A stretch of DNA of 7,067 nucleotides, from assembly GCA_036556965.1 (NCBI GenBank), contig DATBIO010000218.1, positions 1 through 7,067 of the forward strand, in the 5' to 3' direction. A model generated the notes under the pieces. It did no database searches, was not told the DNA's origin, and saw nothing but the letters and a program-made list of their open reading frames with translations. The translations under genes and the position numbers were made by a program. Positions 1 through 5,371 of the stretch are shown here, piece after piece. Every line of letters starts with the position of its first letter. The first letter of the stretch is position 1. Origin of the DNA: DATBIO01 sp036556965. Lineage in GTDB: Bacteria > Acidobacteriota > Vicinamibacteria > Fen-336.

Positions 1-59
1 GCGTCGCCGTAGGAGAGCGCGGCCAGGAGCTGGTGGACGGCCCGCGGGGCCGCCCTCAC
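1..59 (-). CDS. Glycosyltransferase, probably GT4-like (5' end only)
   Basis: Only the first 19 codons are inside the window; the gene runs off the left edge. It would start at a GTG (59-57) that overlaps the TGA of the upstream coiled-coil gene as GTGA. The visible N-terminus reads VRAAPRAVHQLLAALSYGDA. From memory of the family, a VHQ-L-x-x-L-x-YGDA beginning is typical of a group of GT4-type retaining glycosyltransferases, where it leads into the first Rossmann strand and an AIGN-type loop. If so, it would transfer a sugar from a nucleotide donor onto a lipid-linked acceptor at the cytoplasmic face. The place in a glycan string behind a prenyl-phosphate phosphoribosyltransferase agrees with this. 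Twenty residues cannot prove the family, so the product is an inference. The start is better supported than the function because of the 4-base coupling. Confidence 0.5.
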   Translation of the reverse strand, partial: MRAAPRAVHQLLAALSYGD

Positions 60-592
60 CGCGCGGCCGGGCCGGTGCGCTCTTCGAGCAGGGCCTCCAG
101 CGCCTTCTCCCGGCGGACCTGCAGCTCCAGGCGGCCCTGGAGCTGCAGCAGGCGGTTGCGCAGGTCGGTGCTCTCCAGGCGCAGCCGCGTCACCTCTTCC
201 GCCAGGTTGTGGAGGACGTGGAAGACGGTCGCGTTCAGGTCCGATTGCCGCGAGAGCGCGGAGATCATGGGCGTCGGGTTCCAGAACAGCTTCTGCACGG
301 GGCGCAGCCAGGACCGCACCCGCTCCAGCCAGCGTCCCGCGCCGCGGCTGCTCCGGTACACCGTCTGCGCGTCGAAGGCGAAGGTCCACCGCTCCCGCTT
401 CTCCAGCAGCTCGCGCAGCAAGGCGCTCCGGAACTCGTGCGCGCCCAGCACCGGCTCCAGGCGGTGCTCGGCGATCTCGCGGACCTCCTCCTCGGTGAGG
501 AGGCCGGCGCGCTTCTTCTCCTCGATGGCGGCCCGGGCCGCGCGCAGCAGCTCCTCCACCTCCACCTTCCCCTCGCCCCCGGATCCGCTCAC
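56..592 (-). CDS. Uncharacterised coiled-coil protein of a glycan cluster
   Basis: A predicted 178-residue soluble protein with no signal peptide or membrane segment. Residues about 1-95 are charged and helical, with EEVREIAEHRLEPVL and HEFRSALLRELLEKRE stretches. A short conserved-looking linker KLFWNPTPMISALSRQSDLN (101-120) follows. Residues about 121-172 form a strong heptad coiled coil (LNATVFHVLHNLAEEVTRL, then LRNRLLQLQGRLELQ). As I recall, the linker plus coiled coil resembles N-terminal parts of some methyltransferases and glycosyltransferases in polysaccharide loci; here it is free-standing with no catalytic domain. The start is a GTG (592-590) overlapping the UbiA-type gene's TGA as GTGA. 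An in-frame GTG at 565-563 behind a GGGGCGAGGGGAAG purine run is a real alternative and would remove 9 residues. A scaffold or length-control role for the neighbouring enzymes is speculation. Confidence 0.8.
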   Translation of the reverse strand: MSGSGGEGKVEVEELLRAARAAIEEKKRAGLLTEEEVREIAEHRLEPVLGAHEFRSALLRELLEKRERWTFAFDAQTVYRSSRGAGRWLERVRSWLRPVQKLFWNPTPMISALSRQSDLNATVFHVLHNLAEEVTRLRLESTDLRNRLLQLQGRLELQVRREKALEALLEERTGPAAR

Positions 593-1530
593 CGGCCCAG
601 GGGCATGGGGGAGCCGCCCGCCGTGTACACGATGAGCACGATGGCGGCCGCCCACAGCGCGACGGCGAGAAGGAGGGGGCGGTCGGTGAGGAGGACGTCG
701 GTGGGGCTGCCTCCCTTCTCCTTGCGGTGCACGAGGTAGAGATAGCGGAAGACGCCGTAGAGGACGAAGGGGATGGTCCAGGCCAGGCGGCCGGTCTGGA
801 ACTTGGCCCGCGTCTCCTCCGCGGTGGTGTAGAAGGCATAGGCGGTGACGCAGGACGCGGTCACCACCGAGATCATCTGGTCGAGCAGGTAGGGGCTGTA
901 CTCGGCGAGGATGCGCCGGTGGCCCACCGCCGACTCGCTCAGCGAGGTCAGCTCGTGCCGCCGCTTGGCCAGGGTCAGGAAGAGGGCGAGAAGGATGGTG
1001 CAGATGAGCAGCCAGTCGCTGATGACCACCGCGATGGCCACCGCTCCCGCCACCGCGCGGAGGACGAAGCCGATGCTCACGCAGAGCACGTCCACGATGA
1101 CCACTTCCTTGAGGCGGAAGGAGTAGAGCAGGTTGAGGCAGAGGTAGGCGAAGGCGCAGGCGGCGAAGCCGCGGCCCAGCCACAGCGCGCCGAGGAGGCA
1201 GGAGAGGCCGAGGACGGCGGCGGCGAGGGCGGCCGTGCGGGGGGAGAGGGCCCCGCTGGCCAGAGGGCGGAGCCGCTTGACGGGGTGGAGCCGGTCGCGC
1301 TCGAGGTCGCTGAGGTCGTTCAGCAGGTAGACCGTGCCCGAGAGCCCGCAGAAGAGGACGAAGGCCAGGGCGGCGCGCAGGAACGGCTCCGCCTCGAAGA
1401 GGTGCTTCGACAGCGCCAGCGCGGCGAAGACGACGAGGTTCTTCGTCCACTGGTGGGGCCGCAGCGACGCGAGCAGCGCGCGCGCGGCGCTCGAGGGGGC
1501 CCGGGGGACGGCCAGCGCCGTCCCGCTCAG
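589..1530 (-). CDS. UbiA-superfamily decaprenyl-phosphate phosphoribosyltransferase (DPPR synthase-like)
   Basis: A polytopic membrane enzyme that would move phosphoribose from PRPP onto polyprenyl phosphate, the first step towards polyprenyl-phospho-ribose or -arabinose donors. With residue 1 at the CTG (1530-1528), the family signature LRPHQWTKN lies at 23-31. The first Asp-rich site is N71-D72-x-x-D75-x3-D79-x2-H82-P83-x-K85-x2-R88-P89, followed by ASG. The second site is Y136-S-x2-L-K141 with D147. About nine hydrophobic segments are seen. The HPxK-x2-RP signature and the later AKRRHEL match mycobacterial Rv3806c better than quinone or heme UbiA enzymes. The length of 313 is close to the family's roughly 300. 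The frame is open from 1641, yet has no ATG, GTG or TTG before 1104, which lies beyond the first active-site motif, so the annotated CTG start is inferred from homology. A program limited to usual starts would report only a 171-residue fragment (1104-589). Confidence 0.85.
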   Translation of the reverse strand: MSGTALAVPRAPSSAARALLASLRPHQWTKNLVVFAALALSKHLFEAEPFLRAALAFVLFCGLSGTVYLLNDLSDLERDRLHPVKRLRPLASGALSPRTAALAAAVLGLSCLLGALWLGRGFAACAFAYLCLNLLYSFRLKEVVIVDVLCVSIGFVLRAVAGAVAIAVVISDWLLICTILLALFLTLAKRRHELTSLSESAVGHRRILAEYSPYLLDQMISVVTASCVTAYAFYTTAEETRAKFQTGRLAWTIPFVLYGVFRYLYLVHRKEKGGSPTDVLLTDRPLLLAVALWAAAIVLIVYTAGGSPMPLGR

Positions 1531-1531
1531 C

Positions 1532-1870
1532 TCAGGCGAAGCTCCGGACAGCCTCGTCTTCCGATTCGTAGGTCTCGAACACGGTGAGGAGCTTCGTGAT
1601 CGCCAGCAGGTCCTGGATCTTCTTGGTGAGGTTGAGCAGCTTCAGCCGGCCGTCCTTCTTGCTGACCGTGGTGTAGCACCGGACGATCTCGCCGAGGCCG
1701 GCCGAGTCCACGTAGGGCACGTCGGCCAGGTTGAGGAGCAGTCTGGTCTTGCCGCCGTCGACCAGCCTGGTCACGGCCTCGCGGAGGGCGTCGTCGCCCT
1801 CGCCGATCATGATCTTTCCATGCAGATCCAGGATGGTCACGTCTCCGACCTGACGCTCGACGATCTTCAT
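1532..1870 (-). CDS. STAS-domain anti-sigma-factor antagonist (SpoIIAA/RsbV type)
   Basis: A 112-residue single STAS domain. In this family the unphosphorylated protein binds a serine-kinase anti-sigma factor and frees the sigma factor or other partner, and phosphorylation on a conserved Ser switches it off. The diagnostic stretch is V54-D55-S56-A57-G58-L59-G60, preceded by LLLNLADVPY. S56 aligns with the phosphorylated Ser58 of B. subtilis SpoIIAA. The N-terminal strand VTILDLHGKIMIGEGDDAL and the later GRLKLLNLTKKIQDLLAITKL helix and strand are also typical. The length matches the family. The ATG start has a GGAG 10 bases upstream and an own promoter before it. It heads the glycan gene string and its TGA ends one base before the proposed UbiA-type start. 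No kinase, phosphatase or sigma factor is visible in the window, so its partner is unknown. Confidence 0.93.
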   Translation of the reverse strand: MKIVERQVGDVTILDLHGKIMIGEGDDALREAVTRLVDGGKTRLLLNLADVPYVDSAGLGEIVRCYTTVSKKDGRLKLLNLTKKIQDLLAITKLLTVFETYESEDEAVRSFA

Positions 1871-1915
1871 GGCGGTGTTTCTCCGAGCCGCTTCAAGGAG
1901 TTACAGGGAGCGTTC

Positions 1916-1945
1916 ACACTAACACACGGTTCTGAACAGTGTCAA
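1916..1945 (-). promoter_or_regulatory. Probable sigma-70-type promoter of the STAS/glycan operon
   Basis: On the minus strand a perfect TTGACA (1945-1940) is followed after 18 bases by TAGTGT (1921-1916). TGT directly before the -10 provides an extended -10 TGn. This 115-base gap is clearly less GC-rich than the genes around it. The expected transcription start near 1909 leaves about 40 bases before the STAS ATG. The -10 matches the consensus at only 3 of 6 positions, but the same TTGACA-N18 layout recurs upstream of rpsU and purD. Confidence 0.6.
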
Positions 1946-1964
1946 TGCATCGACGGTGCGGGCG

Positions 1965-1982
1965 GCGCGCGGTGCCGCGCGC
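1965..1982 (-). terminator. GC hairpin after the zinc-ribbon gene (terminator-like, no U-tract)
   Basis: A perfect inverted repeat, GCGCGCGG-TG-CCGCGCGC, begins 3 bases past the zinc-ribbon TGA on the minus strand. In RNA it would form a 7-bp stem with a small loop. No T-run follows, so it is not a classical intrinsic terminator. Its place between one gene's stop and the next promoter (1945-1916) suggests a transcription end or an RNA 3'-end stabiliser. The repeat could also arise by chance in such GC-rich sequence. Confidence 0.4.
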
Positions 1983-1985
1983 ACT

Positions 1986-2282
1986 TCAGAGAGCGGCGGC
2001 CTTCCTCTGCTGGAAGCACTCCTTGCAGTAGACGGGTCGTCCCTGCGTGGGCCGGAAGGGTACCGTGGTCTCCTTCCCGCACTGGGAGCAGACGGCGGTG
2101 GTCTCCACGCGCTCGCGCGGCCCGCCCTGGCTCATGCGGGCGTTGCGCTTGCTCTTGCAGTCCTTGCAGCGCTTGGGCTGGTTCTTGAAGTTCTTGTCGG
2201 CGTAGAAGAGCTGCTCACCGGCCGTCCATATGAACGGCTGGTTGCATTCGACGCAGACCAGCGTCTTGTCTCGGTACTCCAT
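1986..2282 (-). CDS. Two-module zinc-ribbon protein
   Basis: A 98-residue protein with four CxxC knuckles. C10-x2-C13 pairs with C39-x2-C42 in an N-terminal zinc-ribbon (YRDKTLVCVECNQPFIWTAGEQ, then FYADKNFKNQPKRCKDC). C65-x2-C68 pairs with C86-x2-C89 in a C-terminal ribbon ending VYCKECF. The first module matches the known 'probable zinc-binding' ribbon with its W/F-T-x-G-E-Q core. The second matches the CxxC-x-zinc-ribbon type often joined to it. A basic linker (SKRNARMSQGGPRERV) lies between them. Such proteins are thought to bind nucleic acid or ribosomes, but no biochemical role is established. It sits 93 bases after rpsU on the same strand with no clear promoter between, so it is probably co-transcribed. 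The ATG start is fixed by an excellent Shine-Dalgarno. Confidence 0.92.
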   Translation of the reverse strand: MEYRDKTLVCVECNQPFIWTAGEQLFYADKNFKNQPKRCKDCKSKRNARMSQGGPRERVETTAVCSQCGKETTVPFRPTQGRPVYCKECFQQRKAAAL

Positions 2283-2284
2283 GG

Positions 2285-2292
2285 CCTCTCCT
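2285..2292 (-). promoter_or_regulatory. Strong ribosome binding site of the zinc-ribbon gene
   Basis: AGGAGAGG on the minus strand ends 2 bases before the ATG, with the AGGAG core 5 bases away. It is the best Shine-Dalgarno in the window and fixes the start. A strong site here suggests independent high-level translation despite sharing a transcript with rpsU. Confidence 0.8.
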
Positions 2293-2319
2293 ATGAGGGG
2301 CGGGTCGCCTGTGTCGCGC

Positions 2320-2331
2320 TCCTGGCCAGGA
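2320..2331. repeat. 12-base perfect palindrome in the rpsU / zinc-ribbon spacer
   Basis: TCCTGGCCAGGA reads the same on both strands. The 93-base spacer (2283-2375) also holds CCGG repeats at 2333-2336 and 2345-2348 and the 8-base palindrome GCCATGGC (2368-2375) next to the rpsU stop. These may fold in the transcript or bind a protein; no T-run makes any of them an intrinsic terminator. The spacer holds no gene. Confidence 0.35.
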
Positions 2332-2375
2332 TCCGGTGCGAACCCCGGTACCTAGGAAACCTCCACGGCCATGGC

Positions 2376-2573
2376 TCACTCCGCTTCGCGGCGGATCTTC
2401 TTCCGGTTCCTCTTGCGGGCCAGAGCCTGCTTGGCGCGACGTTTGTCGCCTGGCTTGAGGTAGAAACTGTGCTTCTTGATGTCCTTGATGATGTCTTCCT
2501 GCTGTACCTTGCGCTTGAAACGGCGGAGGGCATTCTCGATGGATTCGCCCTCCTGTACCTTGATCTCCGCCAA
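2376..2573 (-). CDS. rpsU: Small ribosomal subunit protein bS21
   Basis: A 65-residue basic protein of the normal bS21 length. The signature EGESIENALRRFKRKVQQEDIIKDIKKHSFYLKPGDKRR-KQ-ALARKRNRKK is complete, so the family is certain. bS21 joins the 30S subunit near the anti-Shine-Dalgarno end of 16S rRNA and helps initiation. The start is a TTG (2573-2571), giving MAEIKVQ as in homologues. AGGGGG lies 10 bases upstream (2589-2584). It is the first gene after its promoter, followed on the same strand by the zinc-ribbon gene. The rare start codon and longer-than-ideal spacing may keep translation tunable. Confidence 0.97.
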   Translation of the reverse strand: MAEIKVQEGESIENALRRFKRKVQQEDIIKDIKKHSFYLKPGDKRRAKQALARKRNRKKIRREAE

Positions 2574-2600
2574 AGGCTGACTACCCCCTGATCTGTGTGG

Positions 2601-2619
2601 CTTTTCCCCAGTGGAAAAG
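2601..2619 (-). promoter_or_regulatory. Hairpin in the rpsU 5' leader
   Basis: On the minus strand CTTTTCC (2619-2613) and GGAAAAG (2607-2601) form a perfect 7-bp stem with a 5-base loop, inside the predicted leader of about 80 bases and ending 27 bases before the TTG. A weaker GU-containing 6-bp stem lies just upstream (2649-2630). No U-run follows, so it is not a terminator. The position suits an mRNA control element, for example for ribosomal protein feedback, but function is unproven. Confidence 0.45.
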
Positions 2620-2660
2620 GAACGACGCTCGGCACCTTGAAGTGCACCGGTCGGACAGCG

Positions 2661-2690
2661 ATGCTAGGTCAGCCCCGTTGGGGGTGTCAA
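2661..2690 (-). promoter_or_regulatory. rpsU: Probable sigma-70-type promoter of rpsU
   Basis: A perfect TTGACA (2690-2685), an 18-base spacer and TAGCAT (2666-2661, 4 of 6 consensus matches) lie on the minus strand, placing the start of transcription near 2654. The spacer holds a small inverted repeat (CCCC 2673-2676, GGGG 2681-2684) that might serve as an operator. This is the best promoter in the window. Confidence 0.65.
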
Positions 2691-2774
2691 GCAATTAGTG
2701 GCTGCACAAGGGCATACGGGCATTCGGGGCCAATTCCTTGGCACTAGCGCAATGATTGCCGCAACCCATTGTGT

Positions 2775-3614
2775 ATGAGTGAGATGCGGGCGGGAACGCT
2801 TTATGTGGTCGCCACGCCGCTCGGCAACCTGGAGGACATCACCCTGCGCGCCCTGCGCGTGCTGCGCGAGGTCTCCCTCGTGGCCTGCGAGGACACGCGG
2901 CGGACGGCCGCCCTCCTGACCGCCCACGGCGTGCGCGCGGCCACGACCTCCTACTTCGAGCACAACGAGCGCTGGAAGGGGGAGCGGATCCTCGAGGCCC
3001 TGCGGCAGGGCCGCGACGTCGCCCTCGTATCCGACGCCGGCACGCCCGGCATCTCGGACCCCGGGCACCGCCTCGTGCGCGACGCGCGGGCGGAGGGCCT
3101 GCCCGTGGTGCCCGTGCCGGGTCCCTCGGCCGCGGTGGCGGCGCTCTCGGTCTCCGGGCTCCCCACCGATCGCTACCTCTTCGTGGGGTTCCTCCCCCCA
3201 CGCGCCGGAGGGCGGCGGCGCGCCCTCCTCGCGCTGGCCGGCGCGCCGGAGACGCTGGTCTTCTACGAGGCCCCGCGGCGGGCGCTCGAGGCCCTGCGGG
3301 ACATGGAGGCGGCCCTGGGCGACCGCGAGGCGTTCCTGTGCCGCGAGGCCACCAAGCGGCACGAGGAGTACGCACGCGGCACGCTGTCCGTCCTCCGCCG
3401 CGGGCTCGAGGCCCGCGACGAGGTGCGCGGAGAGATCGTGCTCGTGGTGGCGGGCGCGTCGCCGGGCCCGCCGCCGGCGGCGGACGACGCCACGCTGGAA
3501 GCGCTCTTCGCGCGGCTGGTGGAGCAAGGCCTCCCCCGTCGCGAGGCGGCCAAGGAGGCCGCGCGCCGGCTGGGGCTGTCGGCGCGCGAGGCCTACCGGC
3601 GCCTCATGACCTGA
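2775..3614 (+). CDS. rsmI: 16S rRNA (cytidine1402-2'-O)-methyltransferase RsmI
   Basis: An SAM-dependent tetrapyrrole-methylase-fold enzyme that 2'-O-methylates C1402 in the 30S decoding centre. Counting from the ATG at 2775 (279 residues), the family blocks are in order: GTLYVVATPLGNLEDITLRAL (7-27), ACEDTR (37-42), VALVSDAGTPGISDPG (82-97), the glycine/proline SAM-pocket stretch PVPGPSAAVAALSVSGLPTDR (113-133), then GFLPPR and ETLVFYEAPRR. The C-terminal helical part, LPRREAAKEAARRLGLSAREAYRRLM, is also typical. Length fits the family (E. coli about 286). The start is uncertain: TTG 2769, ATG 2775 and ATG 2784 are in frame, none with a good Shine-Dalgarno; 2784 gives the most typical family N-terminus (MRAGTLYV). 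It diverges from rpsU. I found no convincing promoter in 2691-2774. Confidence 0.95.
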   Translation: MSEMRAGTLYVVATPLGNLEDITLRALRVLREVSLVACEDTRRTAALLTAHGVRAATTSYFEHNERWKGERILEALRQGRDVALVSDAGTPGISDPGHRLVRDARAEGLPVVPVPGPSAAVAALSVSGLPTDRYLFVGFLPPRAGGRRRALLALAGAPETLVFYEAPRRALEALRDMEAALGDREAFLCREATKRHEEYARGTLSVLRRGLEARDEVRGEIVLVVAGASPGPPPAADDATLEALFARLVEQGLPRREAAKEAARRLGLSAREAYRRLMT

Positions 3615-3621
3615 GCCTCAG
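3611..3621. repeat. Palindrome holding both convergent stop codons
   Basis: CTGAG-C-CTCAG spans the end of rsmI (TGA 3612-3614) and the end of the membrane glycosyltransferase (TGA on the minus strand, 3620-3618), which are 3 bases apart. With a one-base centre it cannot form a normal RNA hairpin, and there is no flanking T-run, so I do not call a bidirectional terminator. Most of the symmetry follows simply from two TGA stops facing each other. Confidence 0.3.
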
Positions 3622-5282
3622 CGCAAGGGAAAGTCACGGTCCGGGAACAGCTCGGCGGGGTCCACCTTGCGCGCGGGCAGGATGACGGCCTTGGAGAGCT
3701 CGCGCCGCTCGTAGGCCACGCCCAGCCGCTCCAGGCGGCGCTCCAGCTTCTCCGCCGCCGTCCGGTTGACGGGGACCAGGGCCGCGGCCGGCGCCCGGTC
3801 CACCTCCTCGCGGTACTCGAAGAAGTACTCCGTGGTGGTCGGCCCCAGCTTGGCGGAGCAGACCACGCGCTCCGCGGAGAGGAAGTTGATCTTGGTGGCG
3901 TTGAAGAAGTCGCTGTAGCAGTGGCGGAAGCCTGCCGTCTCCAGGCCCGAGATCAGCCTCCTCCACCGCGCGTCCGCCCGCATCACGTCGGGCACGGAAA
4001 GGAGCGCGCTCACGGCGCCGAAGGCGGCGGCGGCCAAGGCGGCCGCGCGTCCCGCGCGCCCATGCAGCAGGCGGCCCACCAGCAGGGGCAGGGGCGTCAT
4101 CAGGAAGAGGAGGTACCGGGGGTTGCCCGGGAGGTAGGGCAGCGCGAAGAGGGCCACCCCCACGTTCACCAGGACGAGGAGAAGGGCCGCGCGCACGGCG
4201 CTCAGGCGCATGCCGCCGGCGAGGCCCGCGGCCACGGCCAGGAGGACGAGGGCCACCATGGACGCTGCCGCCACCCGCAGGACCACGTCGAGGGCGGCGG
4301 GAAAGCCCAGGTCGTAGCCGAGGAGGATGGGCAGCTCGTCGAGGACGAGGGCGCGCACGCGCTCGCCCAGGCCCACCTCCAGCCCGGTGCCGCGCTCGCC
4401 GGGCACGAAGTGGGCGAGCGAGGCCCAGCCATGGGTGGCGTTCCAGATGAGGCCGGGGAGATAGCCCAGGACCACCCCCGCCCCCGCCCACCCCGCGTCG
4501 CGTAGCGCGCGCCGGACGTCGTGCAGCACCATCAGGAGCGCGATGGCCGCCGCGTAGACCACGGCGAGCAGGTGGCACCAGAGGGCGAGCCCGAGGAGGA
4601 GGCCGAGGGGCACGGCGAAGGCCCCCCCGTCGCGCGCCCAGCGCACGGCCAGGTACAGGGCCCAGGTGCCCAGCGCCAGCACCTCCACGTAGTTTCCGTC
4701 GTTGCTCAGGCTGTACTGCGTGACGAAGGCGGGGGCGAAGGCGGCCAGCAGCCCCGCGCGCAGCGCCGCGCCTCCCGCGCGCGGTCCCGCGAGGAGGGCC
4801 AGGCGGTGCACGCCGGCCACGAAGAGCGCGTAGAAGGCCACGGAGGCGAGGGCGAACGCGCGCGACGGCTCCGCCACCGCCATCAGCGCGGCGGCCAGGT
4901 GCGACTTCAGGCTGCCGCTGTAGGCGACGTGGGGCACGAAGACGTAGTGCTCGGCGCCGCGCGCGAGGCGGAGGGCCACGATGCCGGACAGGGCGCCGTC
5001 CGGCGCCACGTAGCCCGCGCTCCCCCACCAGGCCAGGGGGAGCCGGAAGCCGGCGGCGAGCACGACCAGCAGCAGGGTAGCGCCGCGCAGCCCCCCGCGC
5101 TCGCCCTCCCGCAGCATGGGCCAGCGCCGCACCAGCCAGAGCGCGAGAAGCCCGGTGGTGGCCAGGGCGAGGAGCCAGGGAGGCAGGGAGGTCACCCAGG
5201 CGGGCCGCGCGGGCACGGCGGCGTCGAACCAGCGCAGGCACAGGAGGAGCCACGCCAGCGCTGCCGCCGCCCCCGCCGCCAT
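3618..5282 (-). CDS. Polytopic membrane glycosyltransferase, GT39/GT-C-like
   Basis: A predicted 554-residue membrane protein. From the ATG the first hydrophobic segment is AAGAAAALAWLLLCLRWF, and about ten more follow to residue about 430. A large first loop carries YVAPDGALSG with an Asp where GT-C enzymes (ArnT, PMT, GT39) have a catalytic acid. The run LPGNPRYLLFLMTPLPLLVG is like the R-Y segment of these enzymes. A soluble C-terminal part of about 110 residues contains GFRHCYSDFFNATKINFLSA and EYFFEYREEV, as in many bacterial GT39-annotated proteins. Such enzymes use polyprenyl-phosphate sugars on the outer face of the inner membrane; acceptor unknown. An in-frame GTG at 5312 adds 10 residues, but lies in the purD promoter and precedes a weakly hydrophobic extension, so I prefer the ATG. 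It is a lone gene, convergent with rsmI and divergent from purD. Confidence 0.82.
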   Translation of the reverse strand: MAAGAAAALAWLLLCLRWFDAAVPARPAWVTSLPPWLLALATTGLLALWLVRRWPMLREGERGGLRGATLLLVVLAAGFRLPLAWWGSAGYVAPDGALSGIVALRLARGAEHYVFVPHVAYSGSLKSHLAAALMAVAEPSRAFALASVAFYALFVAGVHRLALLAGPRAGGAALRAGLLAAFAPAFVTQYSLSNDGNYVEVLALGTWALYLAVRWARDGGAFAVPLGLLLGLALWCHLLAVVYAAAIALLMVLHDVRRALRDAGWAGAGVVLGYLPGLIWNATHGWASLAHFVPGERGTGLEVGLGERVRALVLDELPILLGYDLGFPAALDVVLRVAAASMVALVLLAVAAGLAGGMRLSAVRAALLLVLVNVGVALFALPYLPGNPRYLLFLMTPLPLLVGRLLHGRAGRAAALAAAAFGAVSALLSVPDVMRADARWRRLISGLETAGFRHCYSDFFNATKINFLSAERVVCSAKLGPTTTEYFFEYREEVDRAPAAALVPVNRTAAEKLERRLERLGVAYERRELSKAVILPARKVDPAELFPDRDFPLR

Positions 5283-5305
5283 CTGCCGCGCAGGATAGCA
5301 GAGCG

Positions 5306-5335
5306 TTGACACGCCTCTCGCGCGCGTGTGAGACT
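5306..5335 (+). promoter_or_regulatory. Probable sigma-70-type promoter of purD-purE
   Basis: A perfect TTGACA (5306-5311) is followed after 18 bases by GAGACT (5330-5335), with TGT before it as an extended -10. The -10 is poor (3 of 6). The predicted transcription start near 5342 leaves about 30 bases before the expected purD start. The TTG in the -35 box opens the longest purD reading frame, but it cannot be both a -35 box and a translated start codon. No PurR-like operator or purine riboswitch is visible. Confidence 0.5.
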
Positions 5336-5371
5336 CTGCGCTCCTCTGCTCCTACCTTGACCGAAGCAAGC

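Noticed and set aside
56..1450. A 464-residue minus-strand reading frame joining the coiled-coil protein to a long Arg/Pro/Gly-rich N-terminal part.
   Set aside because: Only the part below 592 is real coding sequence. Above that the frame is an out-of-frame shadow of the UbiA-type gene, whose own frame has clear motifs.
727..1587. A 286-residue plus-strand frame rich in Glu, Gly and Ala.
   Set aside because: It is antisense to the UbiA-type gene and has no independent binding site or motif.
2332..2349. A tRNA T-arm-like stretch (GGTTCGCACC with flanking CCGG stems) between rpsU and the zinc-ribbon gene.
   Set aside because: No acceptor, D or anticodon arm can be placed within the 93-base spacer; chance resemblance.
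2738..2760. TTGGCAC followed by ATTGC upstream of rsmI, resembling a sigma-54 -24/-12 element.
   Set aside because: The spacing between TGGCAC and TTGC is 11 bases rather than 5, so the essential GG/GC distance is wrong.
4521..5309. Long plus-strand frame opposite the membrane glycosyltransferase, and the similar one at 3921-4505.
   Set aside because: Gln/Gly/His-rich composition with no recognisable domain; shadows of the hydrophobic minus-strand gene.
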